From: Nitrososphaerales archaeon
GTDB lineage: Archaea; Thermoproteota; Nitrososphaeria; Nitrososphaerales; Gagatemarchaeaceae
Reading direction: 5' to 3'
DNA: 56,767 nt
Assembly: GCA_030038395.1 (NCBI GenBank)
Contig: JASHOZ010000033.1
Location: forward strand, 1-56,767
Under the pieces are notes generated by a model, which was given only the letters and a program-made list of their open reading frames with translations, did no database searches and was not told the origin of the DNA. The translations under genes were made by a program, and so were the position numbers. This document shows positions 1-8,330 of the stretch, in pieces (within the stretch, counting starts at the first letter, position 1; every line of letters begins with the position of its first letter).

Positions 1-399
1 CAGCTCCACGGGCATCCCCGCCTCCTTCACGAGCGACTGGAGGATCTTGTTCGCGTTGAACTCCTCCATGGTCTGGTGAGATGTCCTGACGTAGAGCTTC
101 CCGCTCTCCACGAGCGACTGCTCTTCGATCTGGCGCGTCAGGTTGAGGACGAGCCTACCCAGGTTCGTGACGGTGTACTTCCTCTCCTGCCTGTTCAGCT
201 GGATGAGGAGCTGCTTCACCAGCTTCCGGAGATGGTAGGCGAACTTCCCCGACTCCTTCTTCGACTTGAACCCCGCGAGGGTCTTCAGGGCGCTGTAGGT
301 GAGGGGACCCTTGATGTTCAGGATCCTTAGAATCTCCAGCCTCTGCGGGGAAGCTATCACGCTGTAGATCGTCTTCACTCTACGAGGAGCAGCCTGCAA
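1..399 (-). CDS. ArsR-like winged-helix regulator with ATP-cone start (partial)
   Basis: Reading the minus strand from about 399 gives a winged-helix domain with the motif SPQRLEILRIL near the start, then a basic recognition region (KSKKESGKFAYHLRKLV). The segment after it, MEEFNANKILQSLVKEAG, resembles the beginning of an ATP-cone, the nucleotide-sensing domain of NrdR and ribonucleotide reductases. The C-terminus lies outside the window. Two starts are possible: TTG at 399, about 32 bases after a TATA-like box at 427-435, or GTG at 378. I prefer TTG because the spacing suits a leaderless transcript. The role is probably a DNA-binding regulator responsive to nucleotides, which is an inference from the domains. 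Confidence 0.75.
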   Translation of the reverse strand, partial: MQAAPRRVKTIYSVIASPQRLEILRILNIKGPLTYSALKTLAGFKSKKESGKFAYHLRKLVKQLLIQLNRQERKYTVTNLGRLVLNLTRQIEEQSLVESGKLYVRTSHQTMEEFNANKILQSLVKEAGMPVEL

Positions 400-426
400 A
401 ATCCGCTCGCCAGGTTGTTGTCAATT

Positions 427-435
427 GTATTTAAC
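427..435 (-). promoter_or_regulatory. TATA box for the ArsR/ATP-cone gene
   Basis: On the minus strand the sequence GTTAAATAC sits in an AT-rich patch about 32 bases before the TTG at 399. The rest of 400-663 holds no gene that I can support. Confidence 0.5.
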
Positions 436-663
436 ATTATGACGATTCGATTTCAGCGATGCGGCGGGTTGAGACTCACCCTGCACCCGACTCGCCCAGC
501 CTCCCAGTCCCCTCGGTCCGTGACGTGAGGGTGCAGAGCGCGAGCGGGTCAACTTGTTTGGCGTACAACTTCATCAGCCAACATGCGTGGCACCGATGCT
601 CAGTTAAGTCCGAGAGGTCGGCAGGGTGGCACACACCAAACCGGCTCGACGAAGGGGCTGTGC

Positions 664-2595
664 CTACCCCAGCCCGAGTTTCGTTGCGAGGTCGAGGTAC
701 CTTGGGTCCGCGCGGACCGAGTCCAGTTCAGGGTCCGACTTGGACCAAAGGATGGAGACCACTTTCTTCGAATATGACCGTTCCAGCCACTCAAACCCTT
801 CGTCGACTTCACCAAGGAAGAAGTGTAAGGAGGCAGCCTCGTATTCGTCAACCCCGGTGTCGTGAAGGTTGGCCTCGAGCTGAGGCAAGAGTTCTCTGAC
901 CGTCCGCCTATCGCCCCGGCGTCGTGCGAGCTCCGCCTGGACTCCTTTACCTATCATGGGGCGAGTCTTCCGACCCTCTTCGACCACGGCTGCCAGCTCA
1001 CGCTCCACGTCTTCGTGCATGTTCAACACTCCGTAAACGCGTGCCAGCCTGGAATGGAAGGCGAACATTGCAGGGTCGAGGGTGCCGGCCCTGCTGTAAA
1101 TCTCGAGCGCCTTGTGGTAGTCCCTCTTGTTGAGGAAGTAGTCCCCGTAGTTCAAATTGATGATCGGAGAAAGCGGGTCGAGTTCGACTGCCTTTTCGAT
1201 TTGTTGCAGAGCTTCGCTCCACCTCTGCTGTGGGTAGAGCACCCAGAAGGCGTACCACTGGTGTGCGGTCGGGTACCCGGGCTTCAGGTCGATGGCCCTC
1301 TTGAATTCGGCCTCGGCCCCTCTGAGGTCGAACTGCTGACCCAGCGACGACCCTTTCGCGACGTGCGCCTCGGCCAGGTCTGGGTCGAGCTCGAGCGCCC
1401 TGGCAACCATCTCGTTGGCCCTCGCGAGGTTCGTCTCGGGGTCGACTCCCTCGTTCACGCGGAGCAGGGAGTAGCAGTCCGCTAGTCCGACGTATCCAAG
1501 TGCGAAGTTAGAGTCTTCCCTCACCGCCTGCTCGAAGGTTTCGAGAGCGCGCGTGATGTTATCCAACCCCCTCCTGTTCCACAGGTACCTCCCCTTCAGG
1601 TAGAGGGCGTAGGCGGCCGTGTTCTCGGTGGGCTTCCTCGCAATCCGCTCCTTCTCATCAGAAAGTATCTTGACCCTGAGAGCGTCGGCCACCTGTCTCG
1701 CGACGTCGCTCTGGACCTCGAAGACATCATCCAGGTTACGGTCGTAGTTCTGTGCCCAAAGGTGTCGGTCCTTCGCCACCTCGATTAGCTGGGTGGTGAC
1801 CCTGATTTTGTTTCCAGCCTTCCTGAAGCTCCCCTCCAGGACGGAGCCGACTTTGAGTTCCCTCCCGATGTCTTCGATTCGCTTGGTCGTCCCTTTGTAG
1901 CTCATCACCGAGGTTCTGGAAATCACATCGAGGCCGCTTATTCCCGCGACGGTCGATATGATCTCCTCGGTAATCCCTTCCGCGAAGTACTCGTCGTTCG
2001 GGTCTGGGCTCATGTTTCTGAACGGGAGGATGGCGATTCTGCTTGTCGCGAACTCATGAGACTCGGGGACAAACTGCTCCCAGGGCATCCTTGCCATATA
2101 CACCGTCACCGGGATGTTCACGTTCTTCAGAGCCTTCTCTCCAAGAGATACGAACTGAAGGTTTGACTTGTTCCTGATCTGGTCGTAGACCTGGCCTGAG
2201 ATGCAGATGCCTCCGACCTCGGCCAGCGGCTCAATCCGCGCCGCTATGTTGACAGCGTCTCCAAGGATGTCGCCGCCGCTCTCCACCACGTCGCCTGAGT
2301 GGACGCCAATTCGAAGGGTGACCGTTTCGCCCCTCGCGACCTTCCTATCATGCATCATCTGCTGGATGGAAACCGCACATAGAACCGCATCGAGAGCGCT
2401 GCCAAACTCAACAAGGAACGCGTCCCCCATCGTCTTGATCTCGCGTCCTCCGTGGCTGGCAAACAACGGACGAAGAAGACTTCGATGTCTCTCCAGCTCC
2501 TGAAGAGTGGCGGTCTCGTCCCTTTGGGCAAGGGAAGTGTAGCCTACGATGTCCGTAAACATGATAGCTGCAAGGCGGCGTTGGCCTTCAGTCAA
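664..2595 (-). CDS. Class III nucleotidyl cyclase with TolB-N-like and TPR domains
   Basis: A 643-residue multidomain signalling protein. Residues about 5-170 form a class III adenylate/guanylate cyclase catalytic domain: metal-binding Asp in FTDIVGYTSL (D15) and TMGDAFLVEF (D58), the lysine before it (K54) typical of ATP selectivity, and the N116/R120 pair in GDAVNIAAR. Residues about 185-310 resemble the TolB N-terminal-like/FlgO region (ITEEIISTVAGISGLDVISRT), and the remainder is a series of TPR helices. There is no transmembrane segment, so it is probably cytoplasmic. The likely product is cAMP. This architecture is widespread in bacteria, so gene transfer is possible. The start is TTG, about 30 bases after a TTTAAA box at 2621-2630, which suggests a leaderless transcript. 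Confidence 0.88.
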   Translation of the reverse strand: MTEGQRRLAAIMFTDIVGYTSLAQRDETATLQELERHRSLLRPLFASHGGREIKTMGDAFLVEFGSALDAVLCAVSIQQMMHDRKVARGETVTLRIGVHSGDVVESGGDILGDAVNIAARIEPLAEVGGICISGQVYDQIRNKSNLQFVSLGEKALKNVNIPVTVYMARMPWEQFVPESHEFATSRIAILPFRNMSPDPNDEYFAEGITEEIISTVAGISGLDVISRTSVMSYKGTTKRIEDIGRELKVGSVLEGSFRKAGNKIRVTTQLIEVAKDRHLWAQNYDRNLDDVFEVQSDVARQVADALRVKILSDEKERIARKPTENTAAYALYLKGRYLWNRRGLDNITRALETFEQAVREDSNFALGYVGLADCYSLLRVNEGVDPETNLARANEMVARALELDPDLAEAHVAKGSSLGQQFDLRGAEAEFKRAIDLKPGYPTAHQWYAFWVLYPQQRWSEALQQIEKAVELDPLSPIINLNYGDYFLNKRDYHKALEIYSRAGTLDPAMFAFHSRLARVYGVLNMHEDVERELAAVVEEGRKTRPMIGKGVQAELARRRGDRRTVRELLPQLEANLHDTGVDEYEAASLHFFLGEVDEGFEWLERSYSKKVVSILWSKSDPELDSVRADPRYLDLATKLGLG

Positions 2596-2620
2596 GGCAC
2601 CAAGCGAAGGTTTCCGTGGT

Positions 2621-2630
2621 CATTTAAACA
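2621..2630 (-). promoter_or_regulatory. TATA box for the cyclase gene
   Basis: The minus strand reads TGTTTAAATG about 30 bases before the TTG start at 2595, the spacing expected for an archaeal promoter with a leaderless message. Confidence 0.6.
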
Positions 2631-2662
2631 GGCCAAGTCTCGACGTGGTGAATGGCACCGGC

Positions 2663-3742
2663 TCAGACGAACTTTCCCTTCTGGAGCATCGTCCGCCCGT
2701 CCACCTTGACCGTCGCTCCAGTCATCGAGTCCAAGATGAAGGACCCCGGCCTATTCTTGCCTCCCAAAGGCCCGTTCCCTCCAACACCGATGGACACTGC
2801 GCCATACGCCACATTGTTGATGGTGTAACCGGCTTCAGCCTTCGGATTGAAGCCGATCCCAAACAAGCCGATGTTGTCCTTGTCCCCAGTGCCTGCTTCC
2901 CAGTTCTTCCGTACTGCCTCCGTGCTCGAGTTTCCTTTGAACTCCGTCACCTTCCCGTCCTCGAAGGTCAATTGAAGGCCCTTCACCTGACGCCCCATGC
3001 GAGGGGTGCCCGCGTTAAAGGTGATGTGCCCCCCAGCCGTGTCCTCCAGCGGCGCGACGGTGAGCGAGCCCGCAGGTAGCTGGTCGTTGAAGTCTCCGTT
3101 CTCGATGTCTTCTTCATCGACTACCCCATCCGAGAGGAACCACTTCCTCCCTGAGACGTCGAAACTCAGATTGGTTTGTCCGGGCCCTGTGACCTCTATG
3201 GTCCGCGCGTCCTTCAGGGTATCCCTCAATGCTCTGCCTGTTCTCGCAAGCTTCTGGTAGTCGACCGAGGCAGCAGCCTGCATCATCTTGCTCCACTTCG
3301 CGAAATTGAATCCGTACACCTTCGCCCTAGGCTTCGTCACCAATGCAAGCCCGAGGTCGAGCGTTCTGATCTTCCTTTCTCTGCTAAGAGGGAAGTGAGC
3401 GGCGGTCTCCCCTTCATCGTTCGCCGCGAGCTTCTTCGGCTCTATCCTCCTGAGATTGGCAGGGTCGTAGGTGGCGGCCATGGTTATCTGCGCGGTGGAC
3501 TTCTCCGTCAAGCCCCTGCAGAAGGCAGAGGGTTCCCTCAGTTGCTCCTCTGAGAGGTACTGGTAGTTCGCCAGCATGAACTCGTCCGTGTAAAGGGACA
3601 TGATTACATCTGCGCCCTTCTTCACGCACGCCAACGCAATTTCCTCGGCCAAGGGGAGATTGTGAGGATAGAGATTGATTGCGACGTTGTCATCGTCAGA
3701 GATGCGTAGGCAGTCGTTAACCACCGACTGGGCTAGAGACAC
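2663..3742 (-). CDS. M29-family aminopeptidase-like protein, metal site degenerate
   Basis: This 359-residue protein has the length and overall pattern of thermophilic M29 metallo-aminopeptidases, including the late NP and GGKN landmarks (GIGFNPKAEAG and PLGGKNRPGSF). M29 enzymes bind two metals through Glu, Glu, His, His and Asp residues in motifs such as PTEEVFT, HIALG and HxD. Here the corresponding stretches read LPAGSLTVAP, VSIGVGG and SFILDSM, so most ligands appear replaced. It may be a non-catalytic or repurposed relative. The start is GTG, with TTATAA centred about 28 bases upstream at 3763-3772, so the gene is probably leaderless. The family assignment is firm enough, but activity is doubtful. 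Confidence 0.75.
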   Translation of the reverse strand: MSLAQSVVNDCLRISDDDNVAINLYPHNLPLAEEIALACVKKGADVIMSLYTDEFMLANYQYLSEEQLREPSAFCRGLTEKSTAQITMAATYDPANLRRIEPKKLAANDEGETAAHFPLSRERKIRTLDLGLALVTKPRAKVYGFNFAKWSKMMQAAASVDYQKLARTGRALRDTLKDARTIEVTGPGQTNLSFDVSGRKWFLSDGVVDEEDIENGDFNDQLPAGSLTVAPLEDTAGGHITFNAGTPRMGRQVKGLQLTFEDGKVTEFKGNSSTEAVRKNWEAGTGDKDNIGLFGIGFNPKAEAGYTINNVAYGAVSIGVGGNGPLGGKNRPGSFILDSMTGATVKVDGRTMLQKGKFV

Positions 3743-3762
3743 GCTGCTTTAGACTTAGGGCT

Positions 3763-3772
3763 GGTTATAAGG
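3763..3772 (-). promoter_or_regulatory. TATA box for the M29-like gene
   Basis: The minus strand reads CCTTATAACC about 25-28 bases before the GTG start at 3742. Confidence 0.6.
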
Positions 3773-3821
3773 TTGAAGCCACATTCCATTCATGTCCGCC
3801 CACTCACCGCGACTAAACCCA

Positions 3822-3873
3822 AACACATTGAGGCTGGGCTCGCCCTGTGTCGATGGGTTTGCCTTGCAAATTC
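3822..3873 (+). repeat. Degenerate dispersed repeat, copy A
   Basis: This intergenic stretch shares CACATT, CTGG, CTC, CCC and an exact TCGATGGGT in the same order and spacing with 5479-5530. It lies in the 348-base gap 3743-4090, where I see no gene. The function is unknown. It could be a decayed mobile fragment or a small RNA element. Confidence 0.5.
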
Positions 3874-4090
3874 AACCAGCCAGCAGGTGGAACATCGTCA
3901 GGTTCCGATAGGGCTCAAGGTTCGCCTGGCCCATCGACTCATCCTTTCCTCGAGGGAGGCCGAGGTTGAGCATCGTGCGAATTGTCCCGACTGTGGGGAG
4001 GCGAAGTGGAGCTACGCATCGTTGGGCTCCTCTCCGAATCTTCATAACGCTCGGTTGACACGACGGACGCGGAGGGGGCAAGGATGGGCA

Positions 4091-4546
4091 ATGTCCAGGT
4101 TCATCGTGCGTGGGGCCAGTCACCGAGATGCCCCTGCTCTCGAAAGACTCCTTCATGAATGGTTGATCTGGGATCCCGCTCCCAGTCGAATCAGTTCAGT
4201 CAAACGGGCGATACGGAAAAAGGAGTTCCTTGTTGCTGAGACGCGATTTCATGTCGTCGGTTTCATCCATTACGTCATACACGAAGACGTCGTTGACGGT
4301 GCACCCAACGCATTCATCACCGCATTCTACGTCAAGGGGGAACACAGGCGCAAGGGTATAGGGACCGGGTTGCTGCATGAGGCCGTGTCCTCAGCCGCGA
4401 GCCGCGGGGCCACCTTTGTCGAAACGTCGACAATTCACTCTAATGCCAGGGCCTTCTATGAAAACCACGGTTTCAAGCAGTCGAAGGGCGAAATCGGCGA
4501 AGTCTTCCTCGAGCTGGATGTCAAGAAATTCATGGAGGCGAAGTGA
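4091..4546 (+). CDS. GNAT-family N-acetyltransferase
   Basis: About 151 residues from the ATG at 4091. The acetyl-CoA binding motif A is clear: AFYVKGEHRRKGIGTGLLHEA contains R/Q-x-x-G-x-G/A in RRKGIGTG, followed by the usual motif B with ARAFYENHGFK near the C-terminus. It would transfer an acetyl group from acetyl-CoA to an amine, with an unknown substrate. An open frame continues upstream to about 3773, but that part lacks family similarity and overlaps the intergenic repeat, so I start at the methionine preceding SRFIVRGAS. A hairpin follows at 4574-4605. Confidence 0.85.
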   Translation: MSRFIVRGASHRDAPALERLLHEWLIWDPAPSRISSVKRAIRKKEFLVAETRFHVVGFIHYVIHEDVVDGAPNAFITAFYVKGEHRRKGIGTGLLHEAVSSAASRGATFVETSTIHSNARAFYENHGFKQSKGEIGEVFLELDVKKFMEAK

Positions 4547-4573
4547 AGCCGGAGTACAGAGTTCCTGAACTGG

Positions 4574-4605
4574 GGCTCTCCGCGACGGCGAAGGCGGAGA
4601 GAGCC
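4574..4605 (+). terminator. Stem-loop after the acetyltransferase gene
   Basis: An inverted repeat (GGCTCTC-CGC against GCGGAGAGAGCC, with a two-base bulge) lies 28 bases after the stop codon. No clear T-run follows, so it may be an RNA-processing or structural element and not a simple terminator. Confidence 0.35.
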
Positions 4606-4714
4606 AACGGGACAGGTTGGCCTCGGAACCCAACTTCAAGCAATTGAGGGGCCACGGACCTGACGCGGCCTTTGTGTCAAAGTTGAATTATCCGGCTCAC
4701 GCCGAAGCGGTCCC

Positions 4715-5326
4715 GTGAGTTCAGAGAGAATCGTCGAGGTCGGATACGACCGAATCTGCCAACTCTATCACAAACGCCGCATCGATAGGTTCTGGTCGGT
4801 GGTCCAAGATCTCAGCGCCTTTACAAGTCGACTTCCGACGGCGGGTTCCGTCCTTGACGTCGGTTGCGGAAGCGGATTCATCGCGTCAAAATTGGAGGAG
4901 CGCGGATTCACTGTGACGGGGATCGACATATCGACAAAGATGCTTGAGATGGCAAGAGAGAACGCGCCCCAGTCGACTTTCCTCAGGATGAACATGCGAA
5001 GCTTGAATTTCCCCAAGGAGTCGTTCGATGGCGTGCTCTGTCTCTACTCGATAATCCACGTCCCAAGGCGTCATCATCTTGCAGTCCTCAAACGCTTCCA
5101 CAGGGTCCTGAAGTCTAGGGGAGTCCTGGCAATCCACATGGGGTGGAGGGACTGGGCAGGAATCGAAGAGAACTGGCTGGGAGGGGGAGCTCCGATGTAT
5201 TGGAGCCACTTCGGCCGGGGAAAGAGCATCGAACTGATTGAGAATTCAAGATTCGACATCATCCTGTCTAGGGCGTCGAAGCAGAAGGATGGCACACACC
5301 TGTTCGTACTCGCCCAGAAATCGTAG
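4715..5326 (+). CDS. Class I SAM-dependent methyltransferase
   Basis: A 203-residue Rossmann-fold methyltransferase. Motif I is VLDVGCGSGFIASKLEERG (residues about 46-64), followed by the acidic SAM ribose-binding TGIDIS, then motif post-I and FDGVLCLYSIIHV as motif IV. The pattern matches small-molecule methyltransferases of the Methyltransf_11 type, with an unknown substrate. The start is GTG at 4715. The gene stands alone between intergenic regions. The codon and domain pattern is complete, with no sign of truncation. Confidence 0.85.
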   Translation: MSSERIVEVGYDRICQLYHKRRIDRFWSVVQDLSAFTSRLPTAGSVLDVGCGSGFIASKLEERGFTVTGIDISTKMLEMARENAPQSTFLRMNMRSLNFPKESFDGVLCLYSIIHVPRRHHLAVLKRFHRVLKSRGVLAIHMGWRDWAGIEENWLGGGAPMYWSHFGRGKSIELIENSRFDIILSRASKQKDGTHLFVLAQKS

Positions 5327-5478
5327 GAAGCGCCGCCCGCCGGAGGCGCACCAAGCAGGTCAAGTCCACGACCTCGTTCAGCAACACGCTCACGGCGTCC
5401 AACGACACAAATTGACTACAGGGGATTGCGAACAAATACCCAGAGTCAAGCTTGTCTCACTAAACGAAAGGCGTTGCG

Positions 5479-5530
5479 AGCACATTAGAGCTGGTCTCAC
5501 CCGGAGTCGATGGGTCTACCATCCAAGCCC
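5479..5530 (+). repeat. Degenerate dispersed repeat, copy B
   Basis: The partner of 3822-3873, in the 409-base gap 5327-5735. Matching blocks include CACATT, CTGG, CTC, CCC and TCGATGGGT. No coding region is visible in the gap apart from this element. Confidence 0.5.
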
Positions 5531-5735
5531 ATCCGGAAGCCACGCCTGGTCAGGTCAGTCAGGCTAACGCTCCCGTAACGCGCCGTACGAATCCGCTATT
5601 CATCAGGAGACTGTCGCTGAACTTCATGCTGTAGTGTCGAAGGGCGAACTCCCCGTTTTGGCCCTCGGAGGCGGTGGAGAAGGGAGACCGAAACTTGAAT
5701 GTTCGCTGGTTGTAGGATGAGAGTCCTGGCAGTAA

Positions 5736-7244
5736 TCAAAAACCGGCATCCATACTGACAATCAATTCCCCCTGGCCTATACTGATGCACCACGCGTAAA
5801 GGGGAGTGTTATAGCCAGTGGTCTCATAGGCACAGTTGGTTTCACTCGGTCCAGGAGGGAGGTACGTGTCGGGATACCACAATGTGATGTTGTAGTCGTA
5901 CGTGGGACTCGGGCTAGTGACCTCGAGTCTGCATCCTCCAGAACCAGAAGCCAAGCCTCCACAGTCAAATATGGTTGCGTCGTCGATGTTGTACGTCGAG
6001 CAAGGCGATCCGGAGAACCCTGTCGTGGGGGATGAGACGGAGCAGTCGCCTGCTGGGCTCCAAGCTGGGCCGAGAAACTCGACGTACTGAAAGGGAGGAG
6101 GATTCTCGAGATTGAGCGCGGTGGGGTTAGCTCCTCCGACCTGAGAATAGTAGGAGTCGTTGTTGTAGCCACCAGTGCAGTAGACATACCCGCTGCTGGA
6201 CACGCACTGAGCGGGGGATCCCGACTCCGGGTAGTTGGTGGTCGTTCCCCAGGAGAGGAGCCCGTCACTTGATATGCCAGTGAAGTAGGCAGGGACACTG
6301 AGGTAATACAGGTAAGAACCCGCAAGGACGTACACGGCCGATCCATCAGTAGGGAGGTCTGTTGTCCTGGTCCAGCTTCCTATCCCCTCTGAAGACAACC
6401 CGGCGTAGTAGGCATAGCTTGGACTCGGTGGACAGAGATCCGTGCAGGTGTTGACGGGATTACCGAAGCAGAAGATTCTCCCGTCCGCGGAAACACACCC
6501 CTGAACGTAGAACTGGGGGTAGCCGTTGGTGGCGCTCCAATTGCCGACTCCATCGGCGCCTATCGGCGCATAGTATCCCACCGACTGATAAGGCGGGAGG
6601 GACCATATCGAGGAGGCATTCCCTTGGACAAGGACGTCCACGCAGTAGATGTACCCCGAGCTTATGACGCAGTCTGGCGTGCGAGAGATCGGGAAAGAGG
6701 TGGTCTCCCTCCACGAGCCGACTCCGTTCTGTGAGAGCGGTGCGTAATACGAGGCATTGGTATCGTGCCCGTTGGGCGAGCTGACGTATCCGCCGATGCA
6801 GTAAATGTACCCAGAGTCAGCCAAGCAAGTTTCATCTTGAATGCCTACGGGGTAGTCGGTGGTGCTGGTCCATGCGCCAATCCCTGAGGGTGTCAAGCGA
6901 GCATAGTAAGTCCTGTTGATATCGCCTTGACCACTCGTTGGGGTAGTCCCATCGTAGCCGCCTACGCAGAAGATGTACCCATCATCTGTCACGCAGCTCA
7001 GGTCGTTGGCGGGGAAGGGGTAGCCGGGTGCGGGACTCCACGCTCCTAACTCTTCGGCTTGGACTGTGGTTGTGGTTTCGGTTTGGGTGGCAGTGGTCCC
7101 GGTCTGGGTGTGCGGGAAAGCGAGGGAGACCGTGGCTATCGCGCCCGCTGTTATGAGCAAAATAGAGATGAAAGCTGCACCCGCTGCCGAGCCTCCTCGT
7201 CGATGGCGCTCCATCGGGTATGTCCCTGACGGATGAGGACTCAC
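5736..7244 (-). CDS. Membrane-anchored, secreted Kelch-like beta-propeller protein
   Basis: A 502-residue surface protein. One hydrophobic segment (about residues 20-43, AAFISILLITAGAIATVSLA) after a basic stretch acts as a signal anchor, followed by a Thr/Gln-rich linker (about 48-66). From residue 70 there are repeated blocks of about 60 residues of the form GIGxWxxTTxYP ... C-x-x-x-x-GYIYCxGGY ... YYAxL, at least five of them, typical of Kelch/galactose-oxidase-type blades. Most blades carry a paired cysteine around GYIYC, consistent with disulfides outside the cell. The last about 120 residues are a separate domain. A second methionine (MERHRRGG, residue 11) is an alternative start. The function is unknown; binding of ligands or cell-surface contact is an inference. 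Confidence 0.75.
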   Translation of the reverse strand: MSPHPSGTYPMERHRRGGSAAGAAFISILLITAGAIATVSLAFPHTQTGTTATQTETTTTVQAEELGAWSPAPGYPFPANDLSCVTDDGYIFCVGGYDGTTPTSGQGDINRTYYARLTPSGIGAWTSTTDYPVGIQDETCLADSGYIYCIGGYVSSPNGHDTNASYYAPLSQNGVGSWRETTSFPISRTPDCVISSGYIYCVDVLVQGNASSIWSLPPYQSVGYYAPIGADGVGNWSATNGYPQFYVQGCVSADGRIFCFGNPVNTCTDLCPPSPSYAYYAGLSSEGIGSWTRTTDLPTDGSAVYVLAGSYLYYLSVPAYFTGISSDGLLSWGTTTNYPESGSPAQCVSSSGYVYCTGGYNNDSYYSQVGGANPTALNLENPPPFQYVEFLGPAWSPAGDCSVSSPTTGFSGSPCSTYNIDDATIFDCGGLASGSGGCRLEVTSPSPTYDYNITLWYPDTYLPPGPSETNCAYETTGYNTPLYAWCISIGQGELIVSMDAGF

Positions 7245-7447
7245 TCTCAGACCTGTATAATTCTAATGGTCAGAACGAGATGCCCGCGAAGAGGTCGAAA
7301 TGGCTCTCGAGAATTCGGAAGCCATACTCACGCCTGCATGCTAGCGATTAGTTTGCTCGCATCTCCCCATGCACGTGGTCCAAGTCGTCTCACGTCAGAA
7401 CGCCAAGCCCCTCTGTGTACTGAGTGTCACTCCGAGCTAATCTGAGC

Positions 7448-7593
7448 TGGGGTCGCCCGGATTTGAACCGGGGATCTTCAGCGGACTCGGCCGACAGGAA
7501 CTACGATCCATGTGGGCTCCCAAGGCTGAAAGCCTAGACCAGACTGGCCCCAATCAAGCGCTCGGTTTGCGTTGTGGCCTAGCCGACGACCCC
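7448..7593 (-). tRNA. tRNA-Pro(TGG) with two introns
   Basis: Acceptor GGGGTCG (7593-7587) pairs with CGACCCC (7455-7449), with discriminator A at 7448. The T-arm is CCCGG-TTCAAAT-CCGGG. Removing 35 bases from the D-loop (about 7578-7544, flanked by an AG repeat that leaves the exact ends ambiguous) and 35 bases at the canonical 37/38 site (7518-7484) gives a 76-base cloverleaf with stem TCAGC/GCTGA and anticodon TGG at 7522-7520. Without the D-loop intron no acceptor pairing is possible. A TATA-like TCTATAACTAA lies about 30 bases upstream. Confidence 0.9.
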
Positions 7594-7619
7594 ACGGGTC
7601 GGTCTGCGCGGGGCGTTAG

Positions 7620-8219
7620 TTATAGATTCCGCGGCAGCGAAGGCCTCCTCCTCGACACAAATTCACTGCCTTGGATGAAGAAGCGCCACCCGAGGCCCGT
7701 GCCCCGGCTGACCCCCACCCGCGTGCTCGTGCCGACTGTCCCCTGCAAGTGCCCACTCTCGAAGAAGAGCCTTTCCGAGGTCACCATGTCCTCCCCGTTC
7801 AGGGACCCGTCGACCCCCAGCGCGCGGGTCAGTTTCCCGGGACCGTCGGCAAGATGGTGGTCGTGGCGCGTGCTCCGTCTCTCGCGCATCGACGCGACTC
7901 CCTCGACGGGTTCTATCGCTCTGATGAGGACCGCGCCCGCGTGGCCTCGCGTCTCGGTAGTAACGTTCAGGCACCAGTGGTTCCCATACGAGAAGTAGAT
8001 GTACGCGCGTCCGCCCTCTCCGAACATGACGCGGTTCCGAGCTGTGAGGCCACGGTACGCGTGGCTGGCTGGGTCGTCGGCCCCTCTGTATGCCTCCGTC
8101 TCGACCACCCTTCCGGAGAGGCGTTCGCTTTCGACGACCCGGACTAGCAGGCTCCCAAGAAGGCCCTTTGCCACGTCGGGGGTGTACCGCTCGAAGAAAC
8201 GCCTACCGAGCCTGGGCAT
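7620..8219 (-). CDS. DNA-3-methyladenine glycosylase (AAG/MPG family)
   Basis: About 199 residues from the methionine of MPRLGRRFFERY. It removes alkylated or deaminated purines from DNA as the first step of base excision repair. Family landmarks are VVETEAYRG, whose first or second Glu is the catalytic base, DPASHAYRGLTARN, MFGEGGRAYIYFSYGNHWCLNV (the substrate pocket), and DGPGKLTRALGVDGSLNGED. An upstream methionine at 8252 would add 11 unconserved residues; the start at 8219 follows a TTTAAT box (about 8249-8257) by 30-odd bases. It is divergent to the EndoQ gene, so two damaged-base repair genes share one promoter region. Confidence 0.92.
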   Translation of the reverse strand: MPRLGRRFFERYTPDVAKGLLGSLLVRVVESERLSGRVVETEAYRGADDPASHAYRGLTARNRVMFGEGGRAYIYFSYGNHWCLNVTTETRGHAGAVLIRAIEPVEGVASMRERRSTRHDHHLADGPGKLTRALGVDGSLNGEDMVTSERLFFESGHLQGTVGTSTRVGVSRGTGLGWRFFIQGSEFVSRRRPSLPRNL

Positions 8220-8298
8220 CAGTTGAACCCCCCCGTTGCCGGAGGTGGGCATTAAATCGGCCCTCCTTCCGAGTTGCCGTCACGTCCGCCCTTCTCGT

Positions 8299-8308
8299 GG
8301 TTAAGTAG
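8299..8308 (+). promoter_or_regulatory. TATA box for the EndoQ gene
   Basis: GGTTAAGTAG lies about 28 bases before the ATG at 8331. The oppositely directed TTTAAT box for the glycosylase gene is about 45 bases away. Confidence 0.55.
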
Positions 8309-8330
8309 ACATCGGGTGCCGACGAGCCAG

